Below, piece after piece: positions 40,538 to 51,663 of a stretch of 64,000 bases of DNA (positions are counted from its first letter, which is position 1; every line of letters begins with the position of its first letter). The notes below the pieces were generated by a model. It had not been told where the DNA came from. It did not search any database and was given only the letters and a program-made list of their open reading frames with translations. This DNA comes from Devosia limi DSM 17137 (GTDB lineage: Bacteria > Pseudomonadota > Alphaproteobacteria > Rhizobiales > Devosiaceae): positions 1-64,000 of the forward strand of contig NZ_FQVC01000018.1 of assembly GCF_900128975.1 (NCBI RefSeq). Direction: 5' to 3'. A program made the position numbers and the translations under genes.

Positions 40538-43288
40538 TTGCTTAATAGTATAAATTCCAGAATTTTTGGTAGAGTTTCCGCCACGGCCCTGCTTCTGGCG
40601 ATGGCGCAGGCGCATGCGGCCGATACCAATGTGACGGGCGGGGGGACGCTGAACGTCTCGGCCGGCGATACGCTGGGCACATCGCTACTGCTTGATGACG
40701 GTACCCTGATGGTGCAGGATCCGTTGACGATTTCCGTCACGACCACAACGCTGGGCCCTGGTGGCGGTACCATCGACACCAATGGGTATGCCACCACGCT
40801 GAACTCCGCGTTGCAGGGGGGCGGGACCTTTACCAAGACAGGTGCGGGCGTGCTGACATTCATCGGCATGAACACCTACACCGGTGCGACCGCGGTCACG
40901 CAAGGCACGCTCGCCCTGTCGGGTCAGGGGCGCCTTGATCGATCGAGCAGCGTGACGGTAAGCACTGGCGCAACCCTGGATGTTTCGGCCGCCACAGCGG
41001 CATCCGTCCTGCAGTTGAACGGCGCAGGGTCAGTTGTGCTCGGCAATAATAATTTGGAGATCGGTAGCGGCGCTTTCTCGGGCATCATTTCCGGAGATGG
41101 CGGTATTAGCGTTAACACCGGTAGTCTTACCCTTACCGGCAATAATACGTTCACGGGTCAGGCATCCAGCGGTGCCGGCGTGCTGCAGATCGGCGATGGC
41201 GGAACCATCGGTTACGTTGTCGGCAATATTCTGAATACCGGGTCCCTGGTGTTCAATCGATCGGACGCCCTGACCTATAACGGGCTGATAACTGGCAACG
41301 GCGCCAGCACGTTTACCGGCGGCGGCACCTATGTGCTGACCCAGGATAGCAGCGCTTCGGGCGCCTGGACCATCGATGCTGGCACTACGGTGCAATGGGG
41401 AAATGGTGGCGCAACCGGTTGGCTGGGTGGTGGGCCGAGCGTTTCGGTCGGCCCGGTCGTCAACAATGGCACCCTGATCATCAATCGCTCCGGCGACCGC
41501 ATCTACCAGGGAGCGATCGGCGGCAGCGGTAGTTTCGCCATAGAAGGCTCTGGCGTGGTCACGCTGTCCAAGACAAATACCTATACAGGTGCGACGGACG
41601 TCAAGGACGGGGGGCTCTTGGTGCTGGGGTCGATTGCATCCTCCAGTCTGACCAATGTGCATTCTGGGGCGATGCTCGCGTCAACAGGCGCCGGTACTTT
41701 GGGAGACACAAGAGTACTGCATGGCGGCATCCTGGCACCTGGCAATCTATCGTCGCGTGGGAGCGGGAAGCTGAGTTCGATCGGCACGATGAACGTGGCC
41801 GGAAATGTAACGTTCGAAAGTGGCTCGGTACTCGACATTCAGGTCACCAAGGCTGGCCTAAGCGACAAGGTCAGCGTAGCTGGCAGCGCCACGATTGATC
41901 CGGCGGCACTGGTGCGCGTCCGCGCGCTCAACGGCACCGACGACGGCTCCACCTACGCGCCCGACACCACCTATACCATCCTCTCGACGACGGGCGGTGT
42001 TACCGGCCAGTTCAACAATAACGTGGATGAACAGTTCGCATTCCTCGATGCAGCACTGAAATATGTCGGAAACGACGTTCAGTTGAACCTCACCCGCAAT
42101 GACGTGACACTGCCTGACGTTGCCAGCACCGCCAACCAGCAATCGTCCGCATCCGCCCTGGCGGGCTTCGATCAAACTGACGCCATTTACCAGCAACTTC
42201 TGGGTCTTACAGCCGAGCAGGCGCAGAACGCCTATGACAGCGTTTCGGGCGAAGCGCATGCCTCCGGCCAGCAGGTGCTCGATCAGACATTTGCTCTTTT
42301 TACCTCTTCCCTTATTGGCGGTCCGACTGGCGGCGGTGCTGCGGGCGCACGCCAGACATCGGTGCTGGGTTATGTGGAAGTGCCGGCCTCTTCAAATCCG
42401 GGCCTGGCGGCCATCGATGAGGCCGAGCAGACCACCGTCATGTCGAACCTGGCCTGGCTCGCGCCGCTGGGCGGCGTGGGCACTGTCAGGGGCAATGGCA
42501 ATGCCGCCGAGATCCATTGGGCATCCGGCGGTCTGGCTCTCGGTTACGAAGGTGTCGTCGCGACGGGCGATCATAAGCTGACCTATGGCGCCGGCCTGGG
42601 CTATCTGGCCTCTAGGGGCGAATTGGCAGGTCGCGCCTCAACTTACGAAACCCAGGGCGGTTTCGTAGGCGTCTATGGCGATTGGGCCGACGGCGCCTGG
42701 GCGCTGTCGGGCAACCTGGCCTATGGTGCCAGTCATGTGTCAACGCGCCGCGACATTACGGTGGGCGCAGTTTCCCGTACCGCCACGGCCGGCTATTGGG
42801 CGCAGTCTATTGGAGCGGAACTTGAGGCCGGTTATGGGTTTAAGTTGACCGAGCAAATGACACTTAAACCCCTCGGCATGCTGGGTATGGTCTGGTCGGG
42901 CCATGGCGGCGCGACCGAAACCGGGGCCGGATCGCTCAATGGCACGATTGCGGCGGCTGGCAAGTGGCAGGTTGATATCGGGCTTGGTGTCGAGCTGGCG
43001 CATACCATGTCCCTGTCCAATGGTGCCGATCTGACATTGAAGGCGCGCGGCCTGTGGCAGCACGCATTGACCGATCCGGCATCGAGCCAAAACCTGGCAC
43101 TGGCCGGCAATTCCGCGACGCCGATAAACGTCAGAGGCGCCGCGGCCGACCGTGACCGCTTCGTTCTCGGCCTGGGGGTGGACTACGCGCCAACCGAAGA
43201 GACGCGCCTCTCGCTCAACTACACCGGTACCTTTTCGGGAGCGCAGTCGTCGCATGTCGCTGGTGCTTCTGTCGGCTTCGCCTTCTAG
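40538..43288 (+). CDS. Autotransporter (type Va) with passenger repeats and beta-barrel
   Basis: The 916-residue product starts at TTG 40538 after a G-run and has a signal peptide (VSATALLLAMAQAHA). The passenger (about residues 30-560) is a beta-helix with autotransporter-associated repeats such as GTFTKTGAGVLTFIGMNTYT, GNNTFTGQASSGAGVLQIGD and VVTLSKTNTYTGATDVKDGG. The barrel domain fills about the last 270 residues and ends in ASVGFAF with terminal Phe, the outer-membrane insertion signal. No protease motif is visible. It is probably an adhesin or surface protein. The coding GC content is normal, although the upstream region is AT-rich. Confidence 0.9.
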   Translation: MLNSINSRIFGRVSATALLLAMAQAHAADTNVTGGGTLNVSAGDTLGTSLLLDDGTLMVQDPLTISVTTTTLGPGGGTIDTNGYATTLNSALQGGGTFTKTGAGVLTFIGMNTYTGATAVTQGTLALSGQGRLDRSSSVTVSTGATLDVSAATAASVLQLNGAGSVVLGNNNLEIGSGAFSGIISGDGGISVNTGSLTLTGNNTFTGQASSGAGVLQIGDGGTIGYVVGNILNTGSLVFNRSDALTYNGLITGNGASTFTGGGTYVLTQDSSASGAWTIDAGTTVQWGNGGATGWLGGGPSVSVGPVVNNGTLIINRSGDRIYQGAIGGSGSFAIEGSGVVTLSKTNTYTGATDVKDGGLLVLGSIASSSLTNVHSGAMLASTGAGTLGDTRVLHGGILAPGNLSSRGSGKLSSIGTMNVAGNVTFESGSVLDIQVTKAGLSDKVSVAGSATIDPAALVRVRALNGTDDGSTYAPDTTYTILSTTGGVTGQFNNNVDEQFAFLDAALKYVGNDVQLNLTRNDVTLPDVASTANQQSSASALAGFDQTDAIYQQLLGLTAEQAQNAYDSVSGEAHASGQQVLDQTFALFTSSLIGGPTGGGAAGARQTSVLGYVEVPASSNPGLAAIDEAEQTTVMSNLAWLAPLGGVGTVRGNGNAAEIHWASGGLALGYEGVVATGDHKLTYGAGLGYLASRGELAGRASTYETQGGFVGVYGDWADGAWALSGNLAYGASHVSTRRDITVGAVSRTATAGYWAQSIGAELEAGYGFKLTEQMTLKPLGMLGMVWSGHGGATETGAGSLNGTIAAAGKWQVDIGLGVELAHTMSLSNGADLTLKARGLWQHALTDPASSQNLALAGNSATPINVRGAAADRDRFVLGLGVDYAPTEETRLSLNYTGTFSGAQSSHVAGASVGFAF

Positions 43289-43992
43289 GGCCAGAAAGGG
43301 CCTGGGGGAGATGACGTTGAAACTGATCTCGATGACGGCCAACGCGGCGGGGTAGCCTAGCCGCACCTGCGCCTGGGCGTGGCCGGTGAGGAGTGCCGGG
43401 GCCGGATAGAGGCCGGGGCGTATCTGCGCGACACCTCAACTGGGCAAGAGATTGGGCTTCCGTTTCCTTCTCGGCAATGGTCGAGCGGTGGCGTGAGTTC
43501 CTCAAGGTCGAGACGCTCTGCGACCGGAGCTACAATCATGAGCCTCCCGAACCGGAGGATGACAGGCGGGCTTAATGGGCCAAGCGCTCGGTTCCACCCC
43601 CGAAAGGCCCCGCATCGTGGTTCTCGGCATCCTGGCCTTCCTCCAGGCCCGGGTTGGCGGCCTTTAGATCGGCGGCGTCATCACGCGCCGCGTCAGGACG
43701 CGCCGGTCCCCCTCGGGCTTTGACCGCGCGCCAGGTCTGGTTCTGTGGATGCGCGCTCGTTCGCAAATGTCCTGGCCGTCATTTCCCAACAGCAACCGAG
43801 CAACAGCAAGCGCCACCCGCGGCGCAACACCCCATAGCGGTGATTGTCGAACCGCTGGCAGCCTCAGCCGCCTGCTTGAGGATATGGGGCAGGACCGGAT
43901 CGAAGGCGGGAGTTGGCTTCATGCGCTGAGACTGGGGCTTGTTAGTTACATTTTCAACTAATATCCCGGTCTGCGAAGTGGGAGGATATCAG
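43289..43992. other. Gene-less stretch before the homogentisate operon
   Basis: About 700 bp. Several open frames of 60-110 codons exist on both strands, but they overlap one another, have biased composition and show no family I know. The only supported element is the dyad at 43942-43961. Confidence 0.4.
43942..43961. promoter_or_regulatory. Probable operator of the homogentisate operon
   Basis: TTAGTT (43942-43947) and AACTAA (43956-43961) form an exact 6-bp dyad with an 8-bp centre in a local AT-rich patch, 31 bp before hmgA. A MarR- or IclR-type repressor is a likely ligand, but no regulator gene is adjacent. Confidence 0.5.
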
Positions 43993-45354
43993 ATGAGCGA
44001 TCAGGTGATTTCACGCATGGTGCAGGCGGCGACACCGGTTGGCACGCGTCCTGGCTATATGCCCGGCTTCGGCAATGACTTTGAGACCGAGGCGCTGCCC
44101 GGCGCCCTGCCGCAGGGCCGCAACAGCCCGCAGAAATGCAATTACGGGCTCTATGGCGAGCAGCTGTCCGGCACTGCCTTTACCGCGCCGAGCCATCAGA
44201 ACGAGCGCACCTGGTGCTATCGCATCCGCCCCTCGGTGCGCCATGCCAGCCGCTTCGAAAAGATCGCCATGCCCTATTGGCAATCGGCGCCCAATATCGA
44301 TCCCGATGTGATTTCGCTGGGCCAGTACCGCTGGAGCCCGGTGCCCCACAGCCAGGGGAGCCTCAACTGGATCACTGGCATGCGCACCATGACCACGGCG
44401 GGTGACGTCAATACCCAGACCGGAATGGCCAGCCATATCTATCTGGTCACCACCTCGATGGTGGACGAGTATTTCTATTCCGCCGATAGCGAGTTGCTGG
44501 TTGTCCCGCAGGAGGGCCGCCTGCGCTTTTATACCGAACTCGGCATCATTGACCTTGAGCCCAAGGAAATCGCCGTCATTCCGCGCGGGCTGGTCTATCG
44601 GGTCGAACTGATCGAGGGGCCGGCGCGCGGCTTTGTCTGCGAGAATTATGGGCAGAAATTCGAATTGCCGGGCCGGGGCCCTATCGGGGCCAATTGCCTC
44701 GCCAACCGGCGCGATTTCAAGACGCCCGTCGCCGCCTTCGAGGATCGGGACGCGCCATCAACCGTCACGGTGAAGTGGTGCGGTCAATTCCATCGCAGTC
44801 ATATCGATCATTCCCCGCTCGACGTCGTCGCCTGGCACGGCAATTACGCGCCGGTCAAATATGACCTGCGCGATTACTGCCCGGTGGGCGCAGTGCTGTT
44901 CGATCATCCTGACCCCTCGATCTTCACCGTGCTGACCGCGCCGTCCGGCGTTCCGGGCACCGCCAATATCGACTTCGTGCTGTTCCGCGAGCGCTGGGGC
45001 GTGGCGGAAAATACCTTCCGGCCGCCCTGGTTCCACAAGAATGTCATGTCCGAACTGATGGGCAATATCTACGGCAAGTATGACGCCAAGCCCGAAGGCT
45101 TCGTGCCCGGCGGGATGAGCCTCCACAATATGATGCTACCGCATGGCCCCGACCGCGACGCGTTCGAGCGGGCGTCCAATGCCGAGCTGCATCCCGAAAA
45201 GCTCGATAACACCATGTCGTTCATGTTCGAGACGCGCTTCCCGCAACACCTGACCCACTTCGCCGCCAGGGAGGCGCCGTTGCAGGACGATTATGTGGAC
45301 TGCTGGTCGAGCCTGGAAAAGAAGTTCGACGGCACGACGGGGATTAAACAATGA
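43993..45354 (+). CDS. hmgA: Homogentisate 1,2-dioxygenase
   Basis: The 453-residue enzyme starts at [20 protein letters not shown] (GGGAGGAT upstream) and shows [20 protein letters not shown] at the start. The iron site is intact: [20 protein letters not shown] supplies His and Glu, and [20 protein letters not shown] supplies the second His. It opens the ring of homogentisate to maleylacetoacetate with O2. It is the first gene of a five-gene operon and overlaps fumarylacetoacetase by 4 bp (ATGA). No maleylacetoacetate isomerase gene is in the window. Confidence 0.96.
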   Translation: MSDQVISRMVQAATPVGTRPGYMPGFGNDFETEALPGALPQGRNSPQKCNYGLYGEQLSGTAFTAPSHQNERTWCYRIRPSVRHASRFEKIAMPYWQSAPNIDPDVISLGQYRWSPVPHSQGSLNWITGMRTMTTAGDVNTQTGMASHIYLVTTSMVDEYFYSADSELLVVPQEGRLRFYTELGIIDLEPKEIAVIPRGLVYRVELIEGPARGFVCENYGQKFELPGRGPIGANCLANRRDFKTPVAAFEDRDAPSTVTVKWCGQFHRSHIDHSPLDVVAWHGNYAPVKYDLRDYCPVGAVLFDHPDPSIFTVLTAPSGVPGTANIDFVLFRERWGVAENTFRPPWFHKNVMSELMGNIYGKYDAKPEGFVPGGMSLHNMMLPHGPDRDAFERASNAELHPEKLDNTMSFMFETRFPQHLTHFAAREAPLQDDYVDCWSSLEKKFDGTTGIKQ

Positions 45355-46607
45355 CCAACTCGACCATCCTGATCCGATCGTGGATCGACAGCGCCAATGA
45401 CCCCGATGGCCCGTTCCCGGTCAATAATTTGCCCTATGGCGTGTTCTCGACCGGCGGTGATGCGCCACGCTGCGGCGTGGCCATTGGCGAGTATGTCCTC
45501 GATCTGGCGGCGTTGGAGCGGGCGGGCCTGTTCCCGGCCGTGGGCTTTGACGCTCCAGCACTCAATCCGTTCATGGCGCAGGGGCCTGCCGTCTGGGCCG
45601 ATATCCGCCAGCGGCTCATCGCCCTGTTGTCACAGGGTTCTGACCAGCAGGAGGCAGTGCGCCAGGCGCTATTCCTTCGCGCCGATGTCACCCTGCACCT
45701 GCCGTTCAAGGTCGCCGAATACACCGATTTCTACGCCGGGCGGAGCCACGCCACCAATATCGGCACCATGTTCCGCGGGGCCGAGAATGCGCTGCCGCCC
45801 AACTGGCTGCATATCCCCATCGGCTATAACGGCCGCGCCTCCACCGTCGTGGTCAGCGGCACGGCGATCCGCCGGCCCAATGGGCAGCTCAAGGCCCCGG
45901 ATCAAGACATGCCGAGCTTTGGCCCCTGCAAGCGGCTGGATATCGAGCTGGAACTTGGCGCCGTTATCGGCGTGCCGTCCGCAATGGGCCAGCCGGTCTC
46001 GGTTGCCGAAGCCGATGCGATGATCTTTGGCTATGTGCTGCTCAATGACTGGTCGGCGCGCGATATCCAGGCCTGGGAATACCAGCCGCTCGGTCCGTTC
46101 CAGGCCAAGGCCTTCGCCACCACCATAGGCGCCTGGGTGGTGACGAGGGCGGCGCTGGAGCCATTCCGCACCAGCACCCCGCCGCGCGAAAAGCCGCTGT
46201 TGCCCTATCTGCAGGAAGCCGGCCCGCTGCTCTACGATATCGACCTCAGCGTCACCATGGCGCCGGCAGGGCAGGCGCCCACGCCGATCTGCCGCACAAA
46301 TTACAGCCGCATGTATTATTCGTCCGCCCAGCAATTGGCCCACCACACCAGTTCCGGCTGCTCGATGAACATCGGCGATCTGCTTGGCTCCGGCACCATT
46401 TCGGGCCCGGAAAAGTCCGAATTCGGCTCGCTGCAGGAAATCACCTGGGCCGGCAAGGAACCGCTGACGCTGGGCGACGCCACCCGCACCTTCATCGAAG
46501 ACGGCGACACGCTGACCCTGCATGGCCACGCCCAGGGGCAAGGCTATCGCATCGGCTTCGGCACCTGCGCGGGCACCGTCCTGCCCGCCGTTACATACCC
46601 AAAATAG
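45351..46607 (+). CDS. fahA: Fumarylacetoacetase
   Basis: The 418-residue product has the FAH core: [20 protein letters not shown] (Asp metal ligand and catalytic His), [16 protein letters not shown] (Glu ligands), [20 protein letters not shown] (Asp ligand), [20 protein letters not shown] and [20 protein letters not shown]. It hydrolyses fumarylacetoacetate to fumarate and acetoacetate, the last step of the pathway. An SH3-like N-terminal domain is present. It is coupled to hmgA by a 4-bp overlap. Confidence 0.95.
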   Translation: MTNSTILIRSWIDSANDPDGPFPVNNLPYGVFSTGGDAPRCGVAIGEYVLDLAALERAGLFPAVGFDAPALNPFMAQGPAVWADIRQRLIALLSQGSDQQEAVRQALFLRADVTLHLPFKVAEYTDFYAGRSHATNIGTMFRGAENALPPNWLHIPIGYNGRASTVVVSGTAIRRPNGQLKAPDQDMPSFGPCKRLDIELELGAVIGVPSAMGQPVSVAEADAMIFGYVLLNDWSARDIQAWEYQPLGPFQAKAFATTIGAWVVTRAALEPFRTSTPPREKPLLPYLQEAGPLLYDIDLSVTMAPAGQAPTPICRTNYSRMYYSSAQQLAHHTSSGCSMNIGDLLGSGTISGPEKSEFGSLQEITWAGKEPLTLGDATRTFIEDGDTLTLHGHAQGQGYRIGFGTCAGTVLPAVTYPK

Positions 46608-46616
46608 GAGCCATCC

Positions 46617-47567
46617 ATGGCCAAGGCATTCGCGTCGCAGGGCGACACTAGCGAGAAGAACATCTCGTTCACTGAAATCGGCGCTGGCATCTGGGCGTTC
46701 ACCGCCGAGGGCGATCCCAATTCGGGGGTGATCATCGGCGATGACAGCGTGATGATCATCGAGGCGCAGGCCACGCCGCGCCTCGCCAACAAGGTGATCG
46801 AAAAGGTCCGAGAGATCACCGACAAGCCGATCAGCCATGTCGCGCTGACCCATTACCACGCGGTGCGCGTGCTCGGCGCCTCGGCCTTCGGTGCCGACCA
46901 GATCCTGATGTCCGATAGCGCCCGGGCCATGGTGGTCGAGCGCGGTCAGGAAGATTGGGACAGCGAATTCCAGCGCTTCCCGCGCCTGTTCGAGGGGCAC
47001 GAAAGCATTCCGGGCCTCACCTGGCCGACCACGACTTTTTCCAGATCAATGACGGTTTATCTCGGCCAGCGCCGGGTCGAGCTGATGCATCTCGGCCGCG
47101 CTCATACGGCGGGCGATATCGTCATCCAGGTGCCGGATCAGAACGTCATGTTCACTGGCGATATCGTCGAATATCACTCGGCCTGCTATTGCGGCGATGG
47201 CCACTTCCGCGATTGGGGCCAGACGCTCGATGCCATTCGGGCTTTCGAGGTCGATGCGATTGCGCCGGGGCGCGGCGATGCCTTGATCGGCCCGGAAATG
47301 GTCAACAAGGCCATTGAAAGCACCCGCGATTTCGTCCGCTCCACCTATCAGCCGGCGGCAAAGGTTGCGGCCAAGGGCGGCTCGCTCAAGGATGCCTGGA
47401 ACGAAGTCCGGGCGGTCTGCGATCCGAAATTCTCGGACTTCGCCATCTACGAGCATTGTCTGCCGTTCAACGTGGCGCGCGCCTATGACGAAGCGCGCGG
47501 CATCGATACGCCCCGCATCTGGACCGCGCAGCGCGACCTCGCCATGTGGGAAGCCCTGCAGAACTAG
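46617..47567 (+). CDS. MBL-fold protein with atypical metal motif, homogentisate operon
   Basis: The 316-residue protein is metallo-beta-lactamase-like in layout (IIGDDSVMIIEAQATPRLAN; LMHLGRAHTAGDIVIQVPDQ; VMFTGDIVEYHSACYCGDGH). The signature HxHxDH is replaced by HYHAVR (LTHYHAVRVLGASAF), so the second metal ligand pair is missing. I recall this variant as a conserved subgroup in aromatic degradation loci. A role as hydrolase or as a non-catalytic protein is open. It starts 9 bp after fahA. Confidence 0.82.
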   Translation: MAKAFASQGDTSEKNISFTEIGAGIWAFTAEGDPNSGVIIGDDSVMIIEAQATPRLANKVIEKVREITDKPISHVALTHYHAVRVLGASAFGADQILMSDSARAMVVERGQEDWDSEFQRFPRLFEGHESIPGLTWPTTTFSRSMTVYLGQRRVELMHLGRAHTAGDIVIQVPDQNVMFTGDIVEYHSACYCGDGHFRDWGQTLDAIRAFEVDAIAPGRGDALIGPEMVNKAIESTRDFVRSTYQPAAKVAAKGGSLKDAWNEVRAVCDPKFSDFAIYEHCLPFNVARAYDEARGIDTPRIWTAQRDLAMWEALQN

Positions 47568-47589
47568 CACCAGCCTCGGGGAGGGGGAG

Positions 47590-49203
47590 ATGCCAGCTTA
47601 CCAATACGAGCCGTTCGCCTATATCCGGCCGCCCGAACTCGATGGCGGCCGGAGCCAGGCGCCAATCGCCATTGTCGGCGCCGGGCCGGTCGGCCTGACG
47701 CTGGCCATCGATCTGGCGCTGCGCGGGATTAAATGCGTCGTGCTCGACGACAATAATGTCGTATCGGTGGGCTCGCGCGCCATCTGCTGGGCCAAGCGCA
47801 CCCTGGAAATTTTCGACCGGCTGGGCGTTGGCGAACGCATGCTGGATGCGGGGGTGACCTGGACCGTCGGGCGGCTGTTCCATGGGGCCGAGGAGGTCTA
47901 TTCCTTCGATCTCCTGCCCGAGCACGGGCACAAATATCCCGCCTTCATCAACCTGCAGCAATATCTGGTCGAGCAGTACCTCGTCGAGCGCTGCCACGAT
48001 TTCCCCGATCTCATCGACCTGCGGTTTCTCAACAAGGTGGTGGGACACGCGGAGACCAGTACCGGCGTCGCTGTCGATGTGGAGACGCCGGACGGTCCCT
48101 ATCGGCTGCAGGCGGTTTATCTCGTCGCCTGCGATGGTGCCAATTCGCCCACAAGGCGGCGCATGGGGCTCGATTTCGTCGGACAGAGCTTTGAGGAACA
48201 ATTCCTCATCGCCGATATCGAAATGACGCAGAGCCCGTTCGGCAATTCCGGCGTGGCCGAGCGCTGGTTCTGGTTCGATCCGCCCTTTCATGCGGGCAAG
48301 TCGGCGCTGCTGCATCAGCAGCCCAATGGGATATATCGCATCGACCTGCAACTGAGCGGGAATGTTGATGCCAGGCTCGAAGCGACGCCGGAGCAGGTGC
48401 TGCCGCGCATAAGGGCCATTGTGGGTGACAAGCCGTTCCGGCTCGATTGGGTCAGTGTCTATAGATTCCGCTGCGCCAAGCTGGATCGCTTCGTGCATGG
48501 CCGCGTGATCTTTTGCGGCGATAGCGCCCATGTGGTGTCGCCGTTCGGCGCGCGCGGCGGCAATGGCGGCGTGCAGGACGCCGACAATCTGGGCTGGAAA
48601 CTGGCGGCCCTCATACAGGGCATAGCCGGTCCCGGCCTGCTTGAGAGCTACAACGCCGAACGCGGCCATGGCTCCGCCGAGAACATCCTCAATTCTGCCC
48701 GAGCCACCAATTTCATGACCCCAAAATCGCCGATCGAGGCGCTGTTTCGCAGCGAAACTCTCAGGCTCGCCCATAGTCAGCCCTTCGCCCAGAAGCTGAT
48801 CAATTCGGGACGTCTGTCCCTGCCATGTTCGCTGGAGGGGCATAGCCTTCAAACCCCGGGCGAGGCACCGCTGCGGCCCGGTTCGGTGGTTCTGGACCTG
48901 CCCTTGGCCGATGGCTCCTGGCTGGTGGAGCATGTGCAGGGCGACTTCGTCCTGGTCGGCTTCGGCGACATTGCCCTGCCGGAAGTGGCGGACCTCCGTC
49001 GCCTCGGCATCGACCAGGCAGGCCCCTATCCCGGCTTCGCCAGCACGGGTGACTATGCCGCCACCCGCTACGGCACGGGCCTCGCCTATCTGTTCCGGCC
49101 CGATGGCCATGTCGCTGCGGTCTTCGCACAGCCAAGTGCAGATCAGGTCAGCGCTGCCATGCAACGCGCCCTCGGTGCAGTAGATTGCGCGGTGGCAGCA
49201 TGA
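47590..49203 (+). CDS. FAD-dependent aromatic hydroxylase (MhpA/PheA-type), homogentisate operon
   Basis: The 537-residue flavoprotein monooxygenase has the three class A motifs: GxGxxG in PIAIVGAGPVGLTLAIDLAL, DG in YLVACDGANSPTRRRMGLDF, and GD in VIFCGDSAHVVSPFGARGGN, then GGVQDADNLGWKLAALIQGI. A thioredoxin-like C-terminal domain (about 440-537) is as in phenol hydroxylase relatives. By position it may hydroxylate 3-hydroxyphenylacetate or a similar compound to homogentisate. GAGGGGGAG precedes the ATG at 47590. It overlaps the DUF2783 gene by 4 bp. Confidence 0.9.
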   Translation: MPAYQYEPFAYIRPPELDGGRSQAPIAIVGAGPVGLTLAIDLALRGIKCVVLDDNNVVSVGSRAICWAKRTLEIFDRLGVGERMLDAGVTWTVGRLFHGAEEVYSFDLLPEHGHKYPAFINLQQYLVEQYLVERCHDFPDLIDLRFLNKVVGHAETSTGVAVDVETPDGPYRLQAVYLVACDGANSPTRRRMGLDFVGQSFEEQFLIADIEMTQSPFGNSGVAERWFWFDPPFHAGKSALLHQQPNGIYRIDLQLSGNVDARLEATPEQVLPRIRAIVGDKPFRLDWVSVYRFRCAKLDRFVHGRVIFCGDSAHVVSPFGARGGNGGVQDADNLGWKLAALIQGIAGPGLLESYNAERGHGSAENILNSARATNFMTPKSPIEALFRSETLRLAHSQPFAQKLINSGRLSLPCSLEGHSLQTPGEAPLRPGSVVLDLPLADGSWLVEHVQGDFVLVGFGDIALPEVADLRRLGIDQAGPYPGFASTGDYAATRYGTGLAYLFRPDGHVAAVFAQPSADQVSAAMQRALGAVDCAVAA

Positions 49204-49403
49204 GCGAGACAAGGATCATGCGTGACAATCTGGGCGCCGGTCGGGATGATTTCTATAGTGCCCTGATGCAGGCGCATGAGGGGCTGAGCGAGGCGCAGAG
49301 CCATCAGCTCAATGTCCGGCTGGTGCTGCTGATGGCCAATGAAATTGGTGACCTCAAGCGGCTCAGGGCCGTGATCGAACTGGCGGGGCGCTGCGAACGA
49401 TAG
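49200..49403 (+). CDS. DUF2783 small protein
   Basis: The 67-residue product (MSETRIMRDNLGAGRDDFYS; LMQAHEGLSEAQSHQLNVRL; VLLMANEIGDLKRLRAVIEL) matches DUF2783, short helical proteins that often follow FAD hydroxylases and MBL proteins in aromatic loci. It overlaps the hydroxylase stop by 4 bp (ATGA). It may be an accessory subunit of the hydroxylase; that is inference from co-occurrence. The 225 bp after it (49404-49628) hold no gene. Confidence 0.8.
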   Translation: MSETRIMRDNLGAGRDDFYSALMQAHEGLSEAQSHQLNVRLVLLMANEIGDLKRLRAVIELAGRCER

Positions 49404-49628
49404 ACCGCTGCCGTTTGACCGTTAGCGCGGTCCGGCCCGCTATCGGGTGCGCATAGCGCGGCATCTGGTCGGCTTCGAGCAATGCCCGTTCTGTACCACA
49501 ACGCATTTGAACCCCGCCGCCGAGCCGCGTCCGGCGGCTCTGGTTCAAACTGTTACCCAGCCGGTCGCGCGCTCCGCTCCGCCCTCTCCCTCGACGCGGT
49601 GGGGACTTCCCATTCACCCGCGCACCAT

Positions 49629-50635
<1,007 letters not shown>

Positions 50636-50639
<4 letters not shown>

Positions 50640-51655
50640 GGCTTGGTCTCAGTGCTGGCGGCGTGCAGGGCGCGGGCTTCGCTGCGTGCCGCTTCGGACA
50701 GGTGGCAGCGAATGGCGTGGTTTTCGCCGACGTCATGGGCATTGGGGATGTCGCTGGCGCAACGGCCATCGGCCACCTGGGCGGCAAAGGCGCAGCGCGG
50801 CCGGAAAGCGCAGCCCCGTGGAAGCGCCGCGAGTGCGGGGGGCGAGCCGGGAATAGCGGTGAGCCGTTCGCGGTGCAGATCGAGCCGCGGCACCGATTCC
50901 AGCAGGCCCCAGGTGTAAGGGTGGGACGGGCGATAGAATACGTCGCGCACGCTGCCGGTTTCGACGGCCCGGCCCGCATACATCACCGCCACATCATCGG
51001 CCATTTCGGCCACCACGCCCAGGTCATGGGTAATCAGGATAATGGCGGAGCCAAACTCCCGCTGCAGGTCCTTGAGCAGGTCCAGGATCTGCGCCTGCAC
51101 GGTGACGTCGAGCGCGGTGGTCGGCTCATCGGCAATCAGCAATTGCGGATCGCAGCTCAGCGCCATGGCGATCATGACGCGCTGGCGCATGCCGCCCGAC
51201 AGCTGGTGCGGATAGCTTTCAAAGGTGCGCCTGGGATCGGCCATGCCCACCCGGTCCAGCAGGTCCAGCGCACGCTGGCTTGCCGCCTTGCTGCTGACCC
51301 GGTGATGGGCGCGATAGGCCTCGATGATCTGCTCGCCGATGCGGTGATAAGGGTGCATGGCGGTCAGCGGATCCTGGAAGATCATTGCCATACGCTCGCC
51401 CCGCAACTGGCGCAGCGTCGTCTGGCTGGCCCCGACAATCTGCTCGCCGCCAATGCTGATCTCGCCGCTGACCTGCGCGCGCGGGCCGTGCAGGCCGAGC
51501 ATGGCCAGGCTCGCCGCGGTTTTGCCGGAGCCCGACTCCCCCACGATGGCCAGGGTCTTGCCGCTTTCGACCGAAAAGGTCAGCCCGTCGACAGCCCGGA
51601 TCAGGCCTTCTTCGGCAGGAAAATGTACCTTCAGATCGCGAACCGAGACGAACAT
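50636..51655 (-). CDS. Dipeptide-type ABC transporter ATPase (DppD/OppD)
   Basis: The 339-residue ATPase has Walker [22 protein letters not shown]-loop [16 protein letters not shown], signature [17 protein letters not shown], Walker [21 protein letters not shown] and the Cys motif [18 protein letters not shown]. It pairs with the DppF-type subunit to drive the importer. It starts 8 bp after the arylmalonate decarboxylase-like gene. Confidence 0.94.
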
Positions 51656-51663
51656 GACAGCTC

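Noticed and set aside
43379-43723. Possible small genes in the stretch before hmgA
   Set aside because: Several overlapping frames of similar length on both strands have no ribosome site or family resemblance.
47467-49212. A 581-codon minus-strand frame opposite the FAD hydroxylase
   Set aside because: Antisense shadow; composition is biased and the plus-strand hydroxylase carries all flavoprotein motifs.
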